A stretch of 7,192 nt of DNA. Source: a bacterium. GTDB taxonomy: Bacteria > CSSED10-310 > JAJRTK01. The stretch lies in contig JAJRTK010000519.1 of NCBI GenBank assembly GCA_024278345.1, forward strand, positions 1 to 7,192, written 5' to 3'. Below, one piece after another: positions 5,742 through 7,192 of the stretch; position 1 is the first letter of the stretch, and the number at the start of each line of letters is the position of its first letter. A model generated the notes under the pieces. That model ran no database searches. It was not told the DNA's origin and worked only from the letters and a program-made list of their open reading frames with translations. The position numbers and the translations under genes are program-made.

Positions 5742-6409
5742 TGCGAGGTGCTCAACAGCTCTTCTTTCCCGTCGTTGACGTGCCGGAAGGCTCGTCTGGC
5801 GGCATTCTTCGCCATCGGCGTGCCGTCGGATTCACACTCCTTGAGCTGCTCATCGCCCTGGCGTTCCTGGCGATTCTGGGCACCCTCACCCTCGTGGCGA
5901 CGTCCATGATGGGAAGCCGCCTGGCGGATCTCCGAGGGGATCGGGCACGCCTCTTGTCGCTGCTGGATCGGGCTCGGTTCGGAGCGCTGACGGAAGCGAG
6001 TCAGTGGATGATGATGATCGATTGTGACCTGGGGAAGGTCGCTATCGGGCCGGATGACGGCTGGCTTGGAACCTATACGGCCCCGACGCGGGGGGTGGCC
6101 ATGCGCCGAGACTACTATTCGGGAAGCCCCGATTTTTCGGAGGCTCAGCGGCGCGATGGCGTTTTACAGGGGGTTGAGCGCGTGGCGGAGATGTCCCTTC
6201 ATCCTACCGTTCGGTTCCTCCACGATCCACCCAACGGCTATGAATGTCCCGGCTCAATTGCCTTTGCGGTGGACGCAAACATCGGTTCCTTGAGGATCTT
6301 GTGGCTGGCGGACGACTCCTTTTCCACCAGCCTATCCCGCAGCTCGCAAAAGGGCTTGGTCCGCCCCATCGTCGTTCTTCCTTCCGGGGCGGTGCATCTT
6401 GCCGAGTGA
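5741..6409 (+). CDS. GspH/FimT-like minor prepilin
   Basis: This 222-aa protein is a type IV prepilin of the GspH/FimT kind, expected to be cleaved by prepilin peptidase and built into the tip or priming complex. The signal is textbook: RRAVG30, then F31-TLLELLIAL with Glu35 at +5 and a hydrophobic helix to about residue 55. A helix rich in Arg and Leu follows (RARLLSLLDRARFGALTEAS), then a beta-rich globular domain ending in IVVLPSGAVHL, as in the family, where the last strands often carry a 'P-x-G' turn. Two cysteines, C95 and C169, could form a disulfide. Its leader of 30 residues is long. The start overlaps the stop of the previous gene in TAATG, with aagggag (5728-5734) 6 bases before it; an in-frame ATG at 5693 would add 16 residues and overlap the upstream gene further. 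The next gene begins 7 bases after the stop. Confidence 0.85.
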   Translation: MRGAQQLFFPVVDVPEGSSGGILRHRRAVGFTLLELLIALAFLAILGTLTLVATSMMGSRLADLRGDRARLLSLLDRARFGALTEASQWMMMIDCDLGKVAIGPDDGWLGTYTAPTRGVAMRRDYYSGSPDFSEAQRRDGVLQGVERVAEMSLHPTVRFLHDPPNGYECPGSIAFAVDANIGSLRILWLADDSFSTSLSRSSQKGLVRPIVVLPSGAVHLAE

Positions 6410-6416
6410 GGTCAAC

Positions 6417-7192
6417 ATGAGGGATCCAAAGACAACTCCGCGGTGGGGGCGGCGCTCTTTCTTCAGAGCTTTCGCCGAAAACAGCCAAGGATTCACGATT
6501 TTGGAGGTCTTAGTGGCCTCGGCCATCTTCTTGCTGATCATGGCGATGATGTTTTCCAGCCTCTTTTCCAACGTAAAGCGCAGCCGGCTGGGATTTCGCA
6601 AGCACGTGCTCATGAGCGGAGCGCGGCTGGCCAGGACGCGGATCACGAAAGATATCCGAGCCATGGGGGTCGATACCTACTACCACCTGACCGACAGCAA
6701 CCTGCGCCAGCCGAAGCTCCTGTGGGCGGATCCTCATCAAATCGTTTTCAACGCCGATCTCGACCCCACTCGCGGTCCCATCAACCTTGCGGAGGATCCC
6801 AACACGGTGGGAAACTCTCTCACCGGCAACCTCCTCTACGCGCCGACGAACGACTGGATCAACGGCGATCCGGAAAAAGGTGCCGAAACCATTCGGATCA
6901 GCCTGGACTGGACCGGAGAAGGCCTCATCGACGATGCCGACCTGGAAAACCTCTATTGGGTCAACTCCGGGCCCAGCCTCCCGGTGGGGGGCCTTGGACC
7001 GGAGTTCGTCACCCCCAATCCTCGGGACCTCGTCCTGGTCCGGGAGGTTTTTGGATATGATGCCACCGCCGCCAGCGACAGGAATCTCGGGCCGGTGGAG
7101 GTCGTGGCCATCGGGCTGCGCTCCTGGCTCAACAGTGCGGACGATTATCCCAACGGCACCGTGCCGCCGCCATTGTTCCAGTACTGGAACAA
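6417..7192 (+). CDS. PilW/GspJ-like minor prepilin, cut by window end
   Basis: The frame is open from ATG 6417 to the window end, giving 258 residues and no stop. The N-terminus is a clear prepilin: NSQG25, then F26-TILEVLVAS with Glu30 at +5 and a hydrophobic helix to about residue 50. The mature part follows the PilW/GspJ pattern: an Arg-rich amphipathic helix (SGARLARTRITKDIRAMG) then a beta-rich domain. PilW proteins usually carry a late 'F-x-Y-W/Y' strand; here FQYWN appears at the window edge, so most of the protein is present. A degenerate EF-hand-like loop lies at 164-175 (D164-W-T-G-E168-G-L-I171-D-D-A-D175). The leader of 25 residues is long. A Shine-Dalgarno-like tgaggt at 6407-6412 lies 4 bases before the ATG and overlaps the previous stop. 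PilW versus GspJ cannot be decided here. Confidence 0.85.
   Translation, partial: MRDPKTTPRWGRRSFFRAFAENSQGFTILEVLVASAIFLLIMAMMFSSLFSNVKRSRLGFRKHVLMSGARLARTRITKDIRAMGVDTYYHLTDSNLRQPKLLWADPHQIVFNADLDPTRGPINLAEDPNTVGNSLTGNLLYAPTNDWINGDPEKGAETIRISLDWTGEGLIDDADLENLYWVNSGPSLPVGGLGPEFVTPNPRDLVLVREVFGYDATAASDRNLGPVEVVAIGLRSWLNSADDYPNGTVPPPLFQYWN

Noticed and set aside
6443-7060. 205-codon + strand frame
   Set aside because: It is a frame shadow of the PilW-like prepilin, which has the prepilin motif in the frame starting at 6417; the shadow is rich in Arg, Gln, Pro and His.

Overview
The window holds the start of a minor-pilin (type IV pilus or pseudopilus) operon on the + strand, preceded by about 1 kb of DNA without a convincing gene. 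The sequence is fairly GC-rich. Prepilin genes with strong Shine-Dalgarno sites, a PilX-like protein with a beta-solenoid-like segment, and a DUF4388/PATAN-type protein next to them suggest a Gram-negative bacterium, most like Desulfobacterota (former Deltaproteobacteria). This taxonomic guess is an inference from gene style; no marker gene is present.

Layout. (1) 1-895: no convincing gene on either strand, but much short inverted-repeat structure. The clearest item is a 251-bp segment (610-860) bounded by a perfect 20-bp inverted repeat, with a dense array of GC-rich hairpins inside (672-745, 761-781, 792-810). It looks like a non-autonomous MITE-like or REP/BIME-like repeat. (2) 895-1070: an AT-rich stretch ending in a candidate extended -10 promoter (1054-1062). 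(3) 1070-1333: a GC-rich possible mRNA leader with duplicated short motifs and small hairpins. (4) 1334-7192: five co-directional genes. They encode a PilV/GspI-like prepilin (1334-1852), a large PilX-like membrane-anchored protein (1925-4126), a DUF4388/PATAN-like protein with one membrane segment (4341-5741), a GspH/FimT-like prepilin (5741-6409) and a PilW/GspJ-like prepilin cut by the window end (from 6417).

How they may work together. Minor pilins of the PilV, PilW, PilX and FimT/GspH types form a tip or priming complex that starts fibre assembly and can present a large adhesive or sensory protein. Here the PilX-like protein is very large (733 aa) and carries two EF-hand-like calcium loops; the PilW-like protein carries a third, more degenerate one. 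This suggests a calcium-tuned tip complex. The DUF4388/PATAN-like protein would sit in the inner membrane with its PATAN-like domain in the cytoplasm. Since PATAN proteins in cyanobacteria contact the pilus motor PilB, it is a plausible but unproven link between motor or signalling and the minor-pilin complex. That protein and the calcium-loop set are the two most interesting points in the window.
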